From positions 1-64,000 of the forward strand of contig JAPZLL010000044.1 of assembly GCA_036250225.1 (NCBI GenBank): DNA of 64,000 bases. The letters are read 5' to 3'. A program made the position numbers and the translations under genes. Positions 19,973 through 31,331 of this stretch are shown here, piece by piece. Source of the stretch: Cercophora sp. LCS_1 (Eukaryota > Ascomycota > Sordariomycetes > Sordariales > Lasiosphaeriaceae). How positions within the stretch are numbered: position 1 is the stretch's first letter; each line of letters begins with the position of its first letter. The notes under the pieces were generated by a model. That model was not told the origin of the DNA, searched no databases, and worked only from the letters and a program-made list of their open reading frames with translations.

Positions 19973-21031
19973 ATGCATCCTCCGAAGCCCTCCCTTCGAA
20001 CGACCTCCACCCTAAGATTCCTCCATGTTCTGTCGCTGCTCCCCTCTCTCATCAACGCCCAAGCTCCCTGCAAAACGGTAATAACCGCCCGACAAGGCGA
20101 CACATGCGCCACCATCTCCGAAGCAGCAAACATCACTGTCTCACAATTCCTGCGCTCTAACCCCTCCGTCACATCCTGTACAGCTCTTACCCCAGGAACC
20201 CGCTACTGCGTTGATCCCTCCTTTGCTCCGACCCCATCCACGTCGTCTTCATCCCCACCATCGCCTTCGCTCTCGGTCTCTCCAAACGGCCAATGCGGGT
20301 CTGAAGCCAAACTCACCTGCGCTGGCTCCTCGTTCGGCGACTGCTGCTCTGAACACGGCTGGTGCGGCGCAAGTCCGGACCACTGTGGCCCCAAGTGCCA
20401 GGTTGGGTTTGGACGGTGCGGTTCCAATACTTCACCGCCCGGCTCAACAACGACGGCGACAGGTGGTGGCGGCGGAGGCACAACGGTATACGTGACGAGT
20501 ACGGTCTCTCAGATTGTGAGGCAGACTGTGCCCCTGACGGTTACGACGACGACGACGGCCCCGGGCCCCGCGACCACGTCAGTTGTGGTGGTCACCCAGA
20601 GCAGTCTGGTTTTTATCAGCAGTACTGTTACGACGATACGAACGATTACGATTACAGATGCCAAAATGTGTAGTTCGAAGACGGCGGGAGTTGGAGCTAG
20701 GGCTGTGGCTACTGGGGTTGTTGAGAGGGAGAAGGGGTTGAGGGTAGATCAGGTGGTTTCTGACACGAGAGTGGACGAATGTGAGTATGCCCGCTGGTAG
20801 AGAGCTTGTGCTAACGGAGACAGGTCGGGCGATGTATCGTGTTGGGGGGGAGGATACATGTCAAGAGATTGTGGATAGGCACGATGGGTTGGATATGCAG
20901 CAGTTGTTTGCTTGGAATAAGCAACTAAGTGTAAGCATGATCGTCTGACATGGAAGGTTCTAAAACTGACTTCGGAACAGGGTGACTGTCAGGGGCTATG
21001 GCTCGATGATTGGATATGTGTCGGGAGGTGA
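19973..21031 (+). CDS. Secreted LysM - chitin-binding (CBM18) - LysM protein
   Basis: Exons are 19973-20780, 20824-20930 and 20981-21031 (about 321 aa). The introns are 43 and 50 bp. The start MHPPKPSLR leads a signal peptide ending near SLINAQA. The first LysM domain is at residues ~32-85 (TVITARQGDTCATISEAAN..FLRSNP). Next comes a Ser/Pro linker, then a hevein-type CBM18 at ~105-150 (CGSEAKLTC..CCSEHGWCG..CGPKCQ, eight cysteines). A long Thr/Val-rich linker follows, then a second short LysM at the C-terminus split over exons 2-3 (YRVGGEDTCQEIV..FAWNKQLSG..WLDDWICVG). Family knowledge: such proteins bind chitin; some LysM effectors hide chitin from plant receptors. Whether this one is an effector or a wall protein is inference. 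Confidence 0.88.
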
Positions 21032-22041
21032 CTGACAATCGTGGAGGAGAGGGGGAATCATTTCCCCCCGTTTTCATGCCGCATAGAAGTCCAGTTCATC
21101 CTTTGCAACCTCTAATATCTTACATCATACCCGTATGCGTCCTTACCCATGGATTTATGAGTCGAGACTGGCACTCAAAAGTCGATATCGCGCACTTATA
21201 ACAACATTAACAAAGGCGCGACCACCATCCGCTTTCCTCCCTCATTCTCGAAGCCGGGATAAGGCCCCGACCCTGAACGCGTTGGGCTCCGGCTGTTCGC
21301 TACCTACAGGCTTTTAGGTTGGGCACTGGGTGGCACTACCAGTGCTTGATCGCCGCCCAATCAGCTCTTCTTAGCAGACTGTCGCTAGAAACCCCCCTCT
21401 CCTGATAATGGGAGCCCACCAGCCAACAACGTCAACCAAGTTCGGTAATAGGTTGAGGGCGCTTTGCTCGGTAAAATGTGCAACCACTGAAGTTGTTCTG
21501 TTTTGTGATCGCAGTTGTGACACGTCGGAAGCTGCAGAAATTCATGTCCAATCCTCGTTTGTGTTGGAGCTTGATGAGCATGCATATTACTTGATGAGAG
21601 CAGACCGGTAGTGCTGTGCAGCGATGCGTACAGCGAGACGTTCAAGTTCAAAGCGTTGCCCAATGCTACGAATCCCTGATGCCCTTGACGCTCATCAACC
21701 ATTGTCACACGGCCAGGGTTGGATGGCGTCTGTTATATCGCCAGGCCTTGGCACATGGGGTGACGATGCGGTCAGGGCCAACCAACGCGACTGCCCCCTA
21801 TCCATTGGTTCACGATGTGCAGCACCGCGGTGGGGGTCAGCCTGGACCAGACGATTCCATCGCCTGGTTTCTGTGTATAAGAAGAAGGTTCTGGAGGCCT
21901 GGATTGTATCTAGAACTTGCTCTCTTCAACGGTTCTTTCAGGCCATGGAAGATTAATCAGGGCCGCAATTGTTTCACAGCCATCTTCACCGACATCTATC
22001 CCCCTGAGGAGCTTGTGGGGTACTGTGACTCCCTACCCGGA
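21032..22041. other. Intergenic between two plus-strand genes
   Basis: About 1 kb. The frame leading into the GTPase is open from 21616 but shows no conserved sequence upstream of ATG 22042. It is taken as leader or promoter. Confidence 0.35.
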
Positions 22042-23522
22042 ATGGCTCGTGGAAACGAAATACGGGATGTCTATATTGGTGTCATGGGCGTCACAGGCGC
22101 TGGGAAAAGCTCCTTTATCGCCACCTGCAGCGGGAAGGAAGTAAAGATTGGCCGTGGCCTACAGTCTTGCAAGTCGATTTCCCTGGCCCGGTCCTCGTAA
22201 TTTACGTCCAACATGAAGCTAACGAGACTCGACAGGCACCACTGACGTGGAAGAGATTTCCTTCATGTACAATCGTCACGTCCGCGTGCATCTCGTCGAC
22301 ACTCCTGGCTTTGACGATACGAACCGGTCCGACGTACAGGTTCTGCAGGATGTAGCGCATTGGCTAGGCGCGTCGTTCCAGGACGGCATCCGACTCAGCG
22401 GCATCATCTACATGCATCGCATCTCGGACCTACGCATGGCCGGCTCGGCGCTGCGCAACCTCAGCATGTTCAGGAAGCTGTGCGGCGAGAAGGCATACCA
22501 GTCTGTGGTGCTGACCACGTCCATGTGGTCCAAGGTGGATCCCGAGGAAGGCGCCATGCGAGAGCGCGAGCTTGTCGAGACCAGCGGCTTCTGGGGCCTC
22601 ATGTGCCAGCGCGGCAGCCGCGTGTTCCGCTACCTCGGCACGCAGGAGTCGGCGCTCGAACTGGTGGGGTACATCCTGTCGCTGCACATGCAAGCGACGC
22701 TCGCGATCCAGGACGAGATCGTCAACCAGGGCCACGAGATCGACGAGACGGCGGCGGCGCAGGAGCTCAACGCCGACATCATCCGTGAACGCGAGCAGCA
22801 CCGGGCCGATCTCGCCAACGCGCGTGAGGACATGCGGCAAGCCATGCTGGAACATGACGAGGAACTGCAGCGCCACTACAAGAGCCAGATGGACGACCTG
22901 CAGAGCAAGATCCGCGAGACGGAGACGGAGCAGAGGAAGTTGACGCAAACGCTCGCAGAGGTGGACAAGCGCAAGGAGGAGGAGTTCCGCGCGTTCAGGG
23001 AGAAGCTGGAGCGCGAGCGCGCCGAGGAGCAGAGGCGGTACGAGCAGCAGCGCCGAGACCTCGAAGAGAACCTCGCAAGGCAGCAGGAGACACTCCGGCG
23101 GCAGCAGGAGGCCGAGGCGCACCGCGCGCAGGCGTCGCGCGAGGAGGCTGAACGGCGGCAGGAAGAGCTCAGGCGGACCATGGAGGAACAGCAGCGTCAG
23201 CACGAGGTAAGAATGCGCGAGAACGAGGAGAGACACCGTAGGGAAATGGAAGATTTAAAGCGGAGACTGTCCCAAAGGCCGCGGAGTAAGTTCATCAACA
23301 CGTCGCGAGTAGTTGGGCGAAAAGTGAATGCTGACAACGACATCTAGGAGGTTTCTGGAAAAGACTTTATCATGCTGTTTTTGACTAATAAGTTATGACC
23401 TCTGGCTGATGGTTCTCAACGTGCAGCAAGCCCTGAGGGATCAGGAAGCCGCCCGGGTGAAGGAGGTTGCAGAGATGATTGTGCGGGCGCCCTCGCCATG
23501 CAATGAATGTGTGATTATGTGA
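22042..23522 (+). CDS. AIG1-like P-loop GTPase with coiled coil; two possible C-termini
   Basis: Start MARGNEIRDVYIG at 22042. The first intron, 22169-22235, has a GC-AG border (GCAAGT..ACAG, branch GCTAAC). G1 is GVTGAGKSS, the G2 region is SCTTDVEE, G3 is DTPGFDD and the G4-like motif is TTSMWSKVD. After the G domain (to ~residue 225) comes a Glu/Arg/Gln-rich coiled coil to about residue 390. Form A uses intron 23286-23347 and ends ..GFWKRLYHAVFD at 23388 (about 405 aa). Form B splices 23206 to 23427 (GTAAGA..GTGCAG, in frame), extends the coil and ends ..SPCNECVIM at 23522 (about 397 aa). CVIM is a farnesylation-type CaaX box. Family knowledge: AIG1/GIMAP-type GTPases act at membranes in immune contexts in animals and plants; fungal roles are unknown. 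Confidence 0.85.
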
Positions 23523-23698
23523 GGATTTGGTTTACCGTGTCAGTTTGTGGGATTGATTGGGCAGAATGCAAGGGAGGAGGAGCGAAAAGAAGTTGGGCCA
23601 GGGCGAGGTTCTTAGTTTTCGGTCACTTGTGTCTGAAAAACTGGGACTTTGCAAAAGGTTGCTATTTGAAACTGTATTCATGGAGCCAGAAACCAACA

Positions 23699-25423
23699 TC
23701 ACCTACTCCTCCGCGTCATCTTGACATTCATGTTCTTGATAAACCACAAACTGATATTCACAGCCTCAACAGGCTTCATCGGATCAGTAATTGTAAACTC
23801 AAACCTCCGAAAGAGCTGCGCAGCATTAGCAACACCCTCCATCACAACTGTCGCCAGAGCACATACCTCGACAAAGATCTTGTTCAGCTCCATCAACGCC
23901 AACCTCTTCCCCAAACACTGATATTTGCCATGCCCAAAGATCAAATCCAGCGTCTGCGCCATCGCCCTGAACTTGTCCGCATCCTCGGTCAACCACCGCT
24001 CCGGCCTGAAATGTCCACAATCCTCTCCATACACTTTTGTGTTCCGCCGCAGCATGCCCCACAGATTCGTACCTACCTGTGTACCAGCAGGGAGATAATA
24101 CCCATCCACGACATCACCACCTTCAGGGACCTGCTTGTAGAACAGACCCGTCGCCGGTGAAACCATGCGTAGTCCCTCGCGGATGGTAGCTTGTAGATAC
24201 GGCAGTCCGACGGCCTCGGCGTTGGTGACGGGGGAGCTGATCTTCCCCGCTGCGATGGCCGTGTCTATTTCGGCGAGCAGGCGGGCGAGGACGGGAGGGT
24301 TGGTGATAATGTGCAGAAAGACCCACCTAATGGCGGCTGATGTGCTGTCTGTCCCTGCAAGGACGAGGATGCCGACTTGTTGGCCGATTTCCGGGATCGT
24401 GAGCTTTTGCTTGATCCAAGAGGTGAGGATGTCGCGTTCACCTTGGGAGCCGGAGGTGAGACGGTGTCGGGCCATGGTTTCCGCTTCGCTGCGAATTTTC
24501 AGCATCACGTTGGGAACGATATAGTGGAGGAAGAACGAACCGCATTGCGCGACCTATGCCTCGCTTGTCTTTAGTGTTGGGCATAAACCGGCTGAGTGGC
24601 CAGGTCTGGGTCACGCGCGATAAGCCTTCGACAGCGAGAGTGGCGATCAGGAAGGGGATTGATTCGCGGGTGGCGTCGATGTAGTCAAAAATATCGTCAT
24701 CGTGTTGCAGATTGCCAAAGGGCTTGGAGCATGCGACTTCAGATACGAGATCGAGGGTGAAGTATTGGATGCGGGGGGCAAAGTCAAACGGGCGGAAATC
24801 GGTGTCTGTTGACAGGTGTTTGCTCTCGAGGAGGTGGATGAGAGATGCGATGGTTCTGTCAACGGCTGCTTCGAAGCCGCCTGGTATTTCGGAGCCTGTG
24901 TACTACGTCTGGGTTAGCGGGAAAGGCAAATGGGCTTGGTTGACTTACGCCAGGCGCTAGCCTCTTTCTCATTTCGGTGTGGGCATCGTCATCGGTGATG
25001 GAGACGATATTGTCCTTGCCGGGCTCGAGTCTGGCGCCCTTGTAGAAGTAGCCTCTGGTGTAGGGTGAGCGGACGGCGCTAGTTCTTTGGGCATAGTCCG
25101 GGTCGGCGGTCAAGACGGTCTTGGGTCCTATTCTCACAAGAGATCCTGCGGTTGTTAGCGGAGCTGAAAACTGGATTTGGTGGCCTACCGTATTTCCTCT
25201 GCATGTCATCATAATAGAGATGGCTAGACCCCTGAAGCTCGCCCCGGAGTTGGGTCAGCGCCGATATCGAGTTGAGAAACGGCCCGGGAATGTGACGAAG
25301 GCGGTACCAGGACCGAACGTAGCTGATGAAGATGGCGAACACCAACACTCCCGCTCCGGTGGCGAGCATCGTGCGGGCGTCGAGCCCTCGGAGACAGTTG
25401 AGACCCTGAATTGTAGGACTCAT
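23699..25423 (-). CDS. Cytochrome P450 monooxygenase (pisatin-demethylase-like)
   Basis: Exons are 23699-24488, 24541-24902, 24949-25145 and 25189-25423 (about 527 aa, usual P450 length). Introns are 52, 46 and 43 bp. N-terminal membrane anchor at residues ~15-40 (TMLATGAGVLVFAIFISYV), then the proline-rich IPGPF. I-helix is AGTDST, the ExxR motif is EGLR, then FRPERWL. The heme loop is FGHGKYQCLG with the cysteine ligand, followed by KRLALMELNKIFVE, the pattern seen in pisatin demethylase-type fungal P450s. It acts at the ER with a P450 reductase; substrate unknown. It converges on the GTPase gene, 176 bp apart, and no other secondary-metabolism genes adjoin it. Confidence 0.93.
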
Positions 25424-26682
25424 CCTGTCTTGTCTTGAATGGCCAGAACGCTAGGAGGAAAGCTGAGTGCGATGTCCCGACGATAACGCACCCCTTATGT
25501 ATCCCTCGCCCACAAGCATCGCTCCTCAGCCCATTCCTTCGCTCAACTCCTTTGCCGTCAACCTCGAGTCCAACCACTGCTCCCACCAATAGTTGAAGCT
25601 AGGGGCGCGGGCGGCGCTGCTTATGTGTCTGCAGCAGCCCGGATCCCGCGATTGGCCGATGTGCGTGACTGCTAGGCAAAGGTTCGCAACAACCAATCCG
25701 AGCATCTCCGCGTCCTCAATGTTCAAGTCCCAACGGGGGACGAAGGTAGCGACACAGGACTTTGGGAGTATTCGCTACCGAAAAACGTCGTTGGTATGAT
25801 AGAAGTGGTTGTACGGCATGGCTGCATGCGAGGCAAATGTGACAGCGACGCGGCGCCGCCAACATACCTGACCCAGCTGGAGAATACGGAGAGGCTGGGA
25901 TTCGGGATGCAGCTGCGGGGTCCGCACAGGAGTTTCGGAGTGTGGCCACGCTTCGAGGCGTCGGATATGGTGCTCATTTACGGGTCATTGGCGCGTCGCG
26001 ATAAAGTCGTGTGCCTTGATGCCTTCGAAAATACAGGGATTGTTGGCTTTGACGCGGTTTAACATCTCGACGGAGCAGTCTAAGCTGGTTCCGAGACCCA
26101 GATTGGATGACACCAAACAGTTGGCCGAGGGGCAGAAAGAGCCACCATCACATCGCCGGTTTCGGTATGATATGCAGATGCTCCGCCCGCTCCTCCGGCG
26201 TCTACAATGCAGTTGCGTGTTTGTCCGCTGTGCCAGGATGCCAAGTATTTGTCAACAGGAAGCTCGCCCATTTGATAAGAATTATGCCCACCCTTCGTTC
26301 TATCGCAGCCGTTCTCGTTCTCCTGCAGAAGGATTTTGGTCGGTGCGCTTCGCGTATTACTAGTACCGCCCGAACTCCTTTTCACATGGTGGAAAAAGGC
26401 TGAGCTATTGGCATGCAGCAGTACAAGGCTGCTTTGTAGCGGTGCTGTAGGCTCTCAAACACTGGCGGCGTGGATCTCGATTCCGTTCGTCCGAGTCTCA
26501 GTATCAAATCCATGTGAGCTTCCAATCTCTCGATTCATTCCCGAAAGTATCTACACGAAGAATTGCTCTGTGACGATCCAAATATTCGTTCTGGATGGCG
26601 CTATCCAACTTGACGCGACGCCCATCACTGATCAGCACTTGAACTGCAAGCCGTTAGTACCATTTCTCAATACGCAGTTTGA
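25424..26682. other. 1.25-kb intergenic, nothing recognised
   Basis: Separates the P450 promoter from the 3' end of the AA9 gene. Several short frames are open but none resembles a known protein. Confidence 0.4.
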
Positions 26683-27459
26683 TTAACCCACAGGTCTCGG
26701 GCCAGGAACAACATAGTTGGCAATATTCCCTTGGTAAATGTTGACATTGAGCCCGGGGTCGTTGGACTTGACGTGGCCGGGGATCGAGGTCGACGCCGAC
26801 GGGCTGGAGCTGCCACCGCCAGTGACCTTGACCTGTGCACAGCTGACGTAGAACTGGGGCGCAGCGCCGGGGTTGTGCAGGCCAATCTGCTCAATGCGAA
26901 CGAGGTACTCGCCGTCGGGGATGCACTTGGGGATAGTGCTCGAGTAGGCGTCTGTCCGTGTCAGCTGGTGTCCTGTATCACCAGAACTCGAGGAGCCTTA
27001 CTCGTCAGGGTCCAGCTGTTTCCGCTGTTCCCCCACTCGTGTGTCTTAAACCAAGTCCCGCTACCGTCGTAATCTGCGGCGGCACTAGGTGCCTTAGACA
27101 TGTAGCTGCGCGGCGTGTCAGTTGGCGTGTGTGCGTGCAGAGCTGGTGTGATGAACCTACATGGACGTCGGCCCAGCGTGATAGACCGCCGTGTCAAGGT
27201 GGAAAGTAAATGAGTCACCCGCCTTGACAGACAACGTCTCGGTCCCGTTGCTGACCAGCCCACCGACATTGCATCGCAAGTCCTTGGAGCTCAGGTCCGT
27301 CACGGGCCCGTTTTGGAGCCACTGCGGGTTGCTGTTCTTGCGCACGTATTTCCACAGCGCATACTTGGTGCCGCCTGTGGCAAACTGCTGGAAGATGTAG
27401 TGCGCCGACACGCTGTCGACCGCCAAAGCAGCGAGGGCAACAACAGCTTGGACCTTCAT
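26683..27459 (-). CDS. AA9 lytic polysaccharide monooxygenase
   Basis: Exons are 26683-26951, 27002-27105 and 27161-27459 (about 223 aa). Introns are 26952-27001 and 27106-27160. The signal peptide MKVQAVVALAALAVDSVSA is followed by HYIFQQF, so the mature N-terminus is the copper-binding His1. The second copper His is in AVYHAGPTS, and the axial Tyr lies in QFYVSCAQVKV. CNVGG and IPKCIPDGEYLVRIEQIGLH are typical AA9 blocks. The enzyme would oxidatively cleave cellulose or other beta-glucans outside the cell. There is a short Ser-rich tail and no CBM1. The family call is firm; C1/C4 regioselectivity cannot be read here. Confidence 0.94.
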
Positions 27460-28199
27460 GGTGATCTGATCAAGACAAGGACGGAGTGGTGGACCTAACG
27501 CAGGAACACGGAACCGGGTTTCGGATCGAAGGACGGCACGGTATTGAAATCAGGCGAGAACAGAGGTGCTGGCGACGAGCATGGCCGAAGCGATGAGGGT
27601 TTATACGGGGCCAGCCTGGACGGGATTGTGGGGTCCCGTGGCTCGGAGCCGTGGGTCCGAGAGTTGACCAAATTGGAGGGCAATATAAATTATCCGGCAG
27701 TTGTGCGCCAGACGGCGATTTTGATTGTATTTGGATGCGACAGGACGGCGGATGGCGAGCCCGCGAGCCGCGAGTGGCCCGGAATTTCTGGGGTGCAGCG
27801 TTGCTGTCGACATATTAATCTGGTCAGGAGACGGGAGAGCAGGGAAACAGGGGCGCGACAACAACTTGCGTGCTTTCCGTGAGCCTTGGCTGCCTCGCTG
27901 TGGTCGGTCCGAAGTCAATACGTAGATCGAAGGCAGCGGAAGCAAGGGTAATCCGTATCAATTGTTGTATGTCCTTGCTGGCGAGTGTCATCACATCGCG
28001 ATCCGCCAACCAGGTCTCTTCTTCTACCACCCCCGGCGGCGCTATCCGCCCTGCACCCGGGCGCCGAGATACGGGGTCGCAACTTCAACAGTCGTGGCTC
28101 AAGCAATGCGACCTCCGGGCCCCAGTCCTTCAAGGCCAATGGTAATGCCGCAAGATCCGCCGCCGAGTCTCCATCCCACACCTCACCCTCTTCCACCCC
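27460..28199. other. Intergenic (AA9 promoter and GNAT 3' side)
   Basis: No conserved frame, RNA or repeat recognised. Confidence 0.4.
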
Positions 28200-28808
28200 C
28201 TACGCCGCAACAGCAGCAACCTCCACCTGACCCACAACCACCTCACTCTTGCCCTTCTCCCCATCACCAATCTCCTTCTCCAAAACCTCAAAATACAAAT
28301 CCAACTCCTCCTTACCCCTCAAAGCCCACCCCTGCTCCCCCAACTCCTCCCAAGGAAAAGCCCTCGTCTCCCCCGTCTTCTTGTATCCTCTCCTCTCATA
28401 CCAAGCAATCAACTCAGCCCTCGTCCAAATAACGCTCATCTCCATCTTCTTCGTCCCCCACTCCCGTGCGCACCATTCCTCCGCATACTGCAGCACTTGT
28501 CGTCCAAACCCACCAGCCTGCCGTTTGGGATCAACAGCAAACATGCCGAAATAGGCGCGCTCGGTCCCCTTGCGCTCCACCTCGCAGCACGCTGTTAGGA
28601 TTCCATCGGGATCAGTCGCGATGATGACGGCTGCGTTGGGCCGGGCGATTTTGGAGATGATGCCGTCTACATCGATGCGTTCACCGCCGAGAAGATCGGC
28701 CTCGGTTGTCCAGCCTGCGCGGGAGCTGTCGCCACGGTAGGCAGATTGGACGAGGGGCTGAAGTTGGGAGGCGTCGGTGGGGGTGGCGAGGCGGAAGGTT
28801 AGGGACAT
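28200..28808 (-). CDS. GNAT-family N-acetyltransferase
   Basis: A single exon of 202 aa starting MSLTFRLATPTDAS. GNAT fold features: a first strand and helix, ACCEVERK, then FGMFAVDPKRQAGGFGRQVL, which contains the acetyl-CoA pyrophosphate-binding loop (Q-A-G-G-F-G version of R/QxxGxG/A), then EMSVIWTRAELIAWYERRGYKKTGETRAFP near the C-terminus. It transfers acetyl from acetyl-CoA to an unknown small amine or protein. The C-terminal ~20 residues are Val/Glu-rich and variable. A T-rich tract lies just upstream of the ATG. Confidence 0.88.
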   Translation of the reverse strand: MSLTFRLATPTDASQLQPLVQSAYRGDSSRAGWTTEADLLGGERIDVDGIISKIARPNAAVIIATDPDGILTACCEVERKGTERAYFGMFAVDPKRQAGGFGRQVLQYAEEWCAREWGTKKMEMSVIWTRAELIAWYERRGYKKTGETRAFPWEELGEQGWALRGKEELDLYFEVLEKEIGDGEKGKSEVVVGQVEVAAVAA

Positions 28809-29211
28809 TTTGTTGTTTTTTTTTTTCTCGCGGCTTTACTTTAATGGATGAGGTTATGATGTTGATATGATATGAGGAGTCGAAGTATTTACGATGAGGT
28901 AATTAATGGTCGGTTGTGGTGGGAGAAGACAAAAAGGTAAGTTGTGATTGATGATGAGAGTGAAAATGCAGTGACAAAGACGACTTTTTGGTGTTGGCGG
29001 GACATGACACTTTTTGACATGAAACGAGTTCGTGGAGCCTAGAACGTTCGGTTCGTGCCTTCCGACACCGGCTCCTTTTTCGGGCGGGCCGGAAGGGCGC
29101 GACAGTTTGACATTTGGCATGACATTTGACATCCGATGTGGAGCACATTTTTTTCCAACCGGTTTTGCCACCCACGACTCGACAACATGAAAAATTGTTG
29201 GCTACCACAGG
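28809..29211. other. Intergenic, nothing recognised
   Basis: Lies between the AOX 3' end and the GNAT start. No conserved frame or repeat was seen. Confidence 0.35.
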
Positions 29212-30411
29212 CTATCCGCTCTTTCGAGAAGCTCGGGTCGAACCCCTGACTGCTTCTTCTCTTTCCAACCCCGCTGGTTTCGTCGCTGCGATTTCCATGT
29301 GTTTCGATTGAATGTGCTCGGCGACAAACGGGTTCGGATCGGTTTGCCGCAGGTTCGACAGCGTGTGGTTCACGCCGCGATGGCTTGCTTCATCGGCCTG
29401 CGACGGTTAGTAGATGATGCCTGATGAGGATTAATGACATACCCGGATGTAGAGGATGAGATCCCGCATTGTCCTCCTCCCTGGCTTCATGTCCCAGTAC
29501 TGGACTGCGATGTCGGGGATGCGGAAACCCGGTCGCGTCCAGGTTGGTAGGTTGCCCCTGTCGATCTCCCGAAGACAGCGGGTGTATGTGTGCACCGCTT
29601 CCTCCTCGAGATACCCGACGAACCGATGGCAGATGCGCGGCGATACCAAGTACCCGACGAACATGGCGTTGTAGAAGACGCCTTGCCCGACGAAGATCAA
29701 GGCTCGCATCAGCCAGCCGGGCTTGTACATGTCGAGGAAGGTGAGGAGATGCATCCGTTCGTTGTAGGATTCTTCCAATAACGTCTTGATCCAGCCCTGG
29801 TCGGGTTGCAATCGTCGGATCGAGTGGAGGTGTCGAAGAGTGCCGGCCACCATGCCTGGGACGCCGGCGATGGACTCGAGGAAGATGAAGCGAACTAGCT
29901 GTTATTCACGAGTCAGTCACCAACCAAAGGATACGAGGTTGTTTGCTCGCGGCGTACCCATTGAGATTCGGACAGGGGTTTGTGAGCGACAGCGGCTGTC
30001 GAGGGACGGTGACCCTCGTCGTCAGACTTCATCCCAGTTACAAAGTCCATTGCCCATCTGTATCTGTCAGATTGCTTCCATTTGACGTCCAAGGAATACT
30101 TACCTGCATGTCCTCACCAGCCGCCATGCGAAATGATCACCCATCGTCCTCGGCTGCCTATGGCTCGGCACGACATCGTGGACCACCCTTTCCTCCCACC
30201 CCTCGTGTGGCCAGGATAAGTTCAGGCTAGCTGCGTCATCCCCGCCCTTTACAGGAAACGCTGCATCCTGTTTGGAGTCCTTGCTGGTGGATATCGGTCG
30301 AAGAAACACGAAGCTTGCTGGCCATGGCGACGACTTGGTCTGACGGCAACGTGGGACGACGAGGACCCCCCCACGCAGCCCAATCTTTCCGACTGCAAGG
30401 CGTGATACCAT
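29212..30411 (-). CDS. AOX: Mitochondrial alternative oxidase
   Basis: Exons are 29212-29397, 29443-29898, 29958-30057 and 30104-30411 (about 349 aa). The three introns are 45, 59 and 46 bp. The N-terminus MVSRLAVGKIGLRGG is Arg-containing and amphipathic, fitting a mitochondrial presequence. Di-iron ligands are visible in the conserved blocks FIFLESIAGVPGMV, LLEESYNERMHLL, VGYLEEEAVHTY and ADEASHRGVNH. It oxidises ubiquinol and reduces oxygen to water at the matrix side of the inner membrane, bypassing complexes III and IV. The body is well conserved; the C-terminal ~40 residues beyond the last ligand block are variable. In fungi it is often induced by respiratory stress. Confidence 0.95.
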
Positions 30412-31331
30412 GGCGGCGTATCGTTATCTAACGGGGACTGGCGATGTGTGGGCTGTAGCGGCGTTCGTCGACAGGGCGGTCCGACCAGCTCATCTCGAAC
30501 GACCCGAGCGCAGCACGCATTTATGCAAACACGGAGAGCCCAGCTCCTATCAACCTTTGTCCGCGGCGGCCGGCCCTGTCCTCCATTATCGGACCTCGTG
30601 GACCAGTTTCATGATCGCCGTGACGTGCGCATCGGGCGAACACGGCTTGCGCCTTCGTTGGCAACGGCTTCGGCTAGGGTCTAGCGGGTGGATTAGGAAC
30701 GTCTTACACGTGGGCGACGCCCAACACCCGCTGCGGGAAACCTCTTCTTGGTGGTGAGTGTGTCGAAGTCCGAGGGATTGAACATCTGCATTGGGCATTT
30801 GCATGTGGGAAGGGTTTGCTTCCAAGATATCATCTTCGGACGAAGGGAGCTGGCATTCGACACGCGGTCATCCGGATTCGCAAACTAGCACCAGGTTGAG
30901 TCATTACTCGCCAGCCTGCGGAAGCCGCGGGGATGTTGGGCGACGGTGACAGTTTTAGTGGGGGCGCCGGGATGTCAACATGTGAAAGCGCTCCGCCTTT
31001 GCCCGCTTTCAGGGGCGCGCGTCGAGCCCGGTGCAAGGCGACTGCATGTGACGGCAGCGGCACGTTAGTCTCTAGCGCCGTTATTTGATGGTGATCTCTA
31101 CTTCAGCGAGACTCTGTAGGATATCGTCGATGTCAGCCCGCCATATTGATATCGTTCCCTCTCGCACAAACGTTCCGCTGTCCATTTTCGCAAGGGCCAG
31201 TGCCTTCACGCCTCGGTATCTATTGGTAACCCGGCCGTTACCTTAGCGATATAGGGGGGGAAGGGGCTGATGAACTTGGATCCTGGATGTCAATATCGCC
31301 CAGTAGGGTAAGTTGGTAGTGCCCTCAATGG
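30412..31331. other. 0.9-kb intergenic
   Basis: AOX promoter side and 3' flank of the second HET gene. No recognised motif or coding frame. Confidence 0.35.

Noticed and set aside
22430..23236. Minus-strand 268-codon Leu/Arg-rich frame
   Set aside because: Antisense of the GTPase coiled coil; the composition is explained by the GAG/CAG-rich coding strand.
24489..24540. Apparent +1 frameshift in the P450
   Set aside because: A 52-bp intron (donor GTTCGT at 24540, acceptor CGCAG at 24489) joins GRAM to EAETMARHR in phase 2 and fits the family pattern, so the gene is intact.
23699..27459. P450 plus neighbouring enzymes as a secondary-metabolite cluster
   Set aside because: No PKS, NRPS, terpene cyclase or pathway regulator is nearby; the neighbours are a GTPase and a polysaccharide monooxygenase.
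29212..29260. tRNA-like GGTCGAACCCC string
   Set aside because: No cloverleaf could be drawn, and it lies inside the last exon of the alternative oxidase gene.
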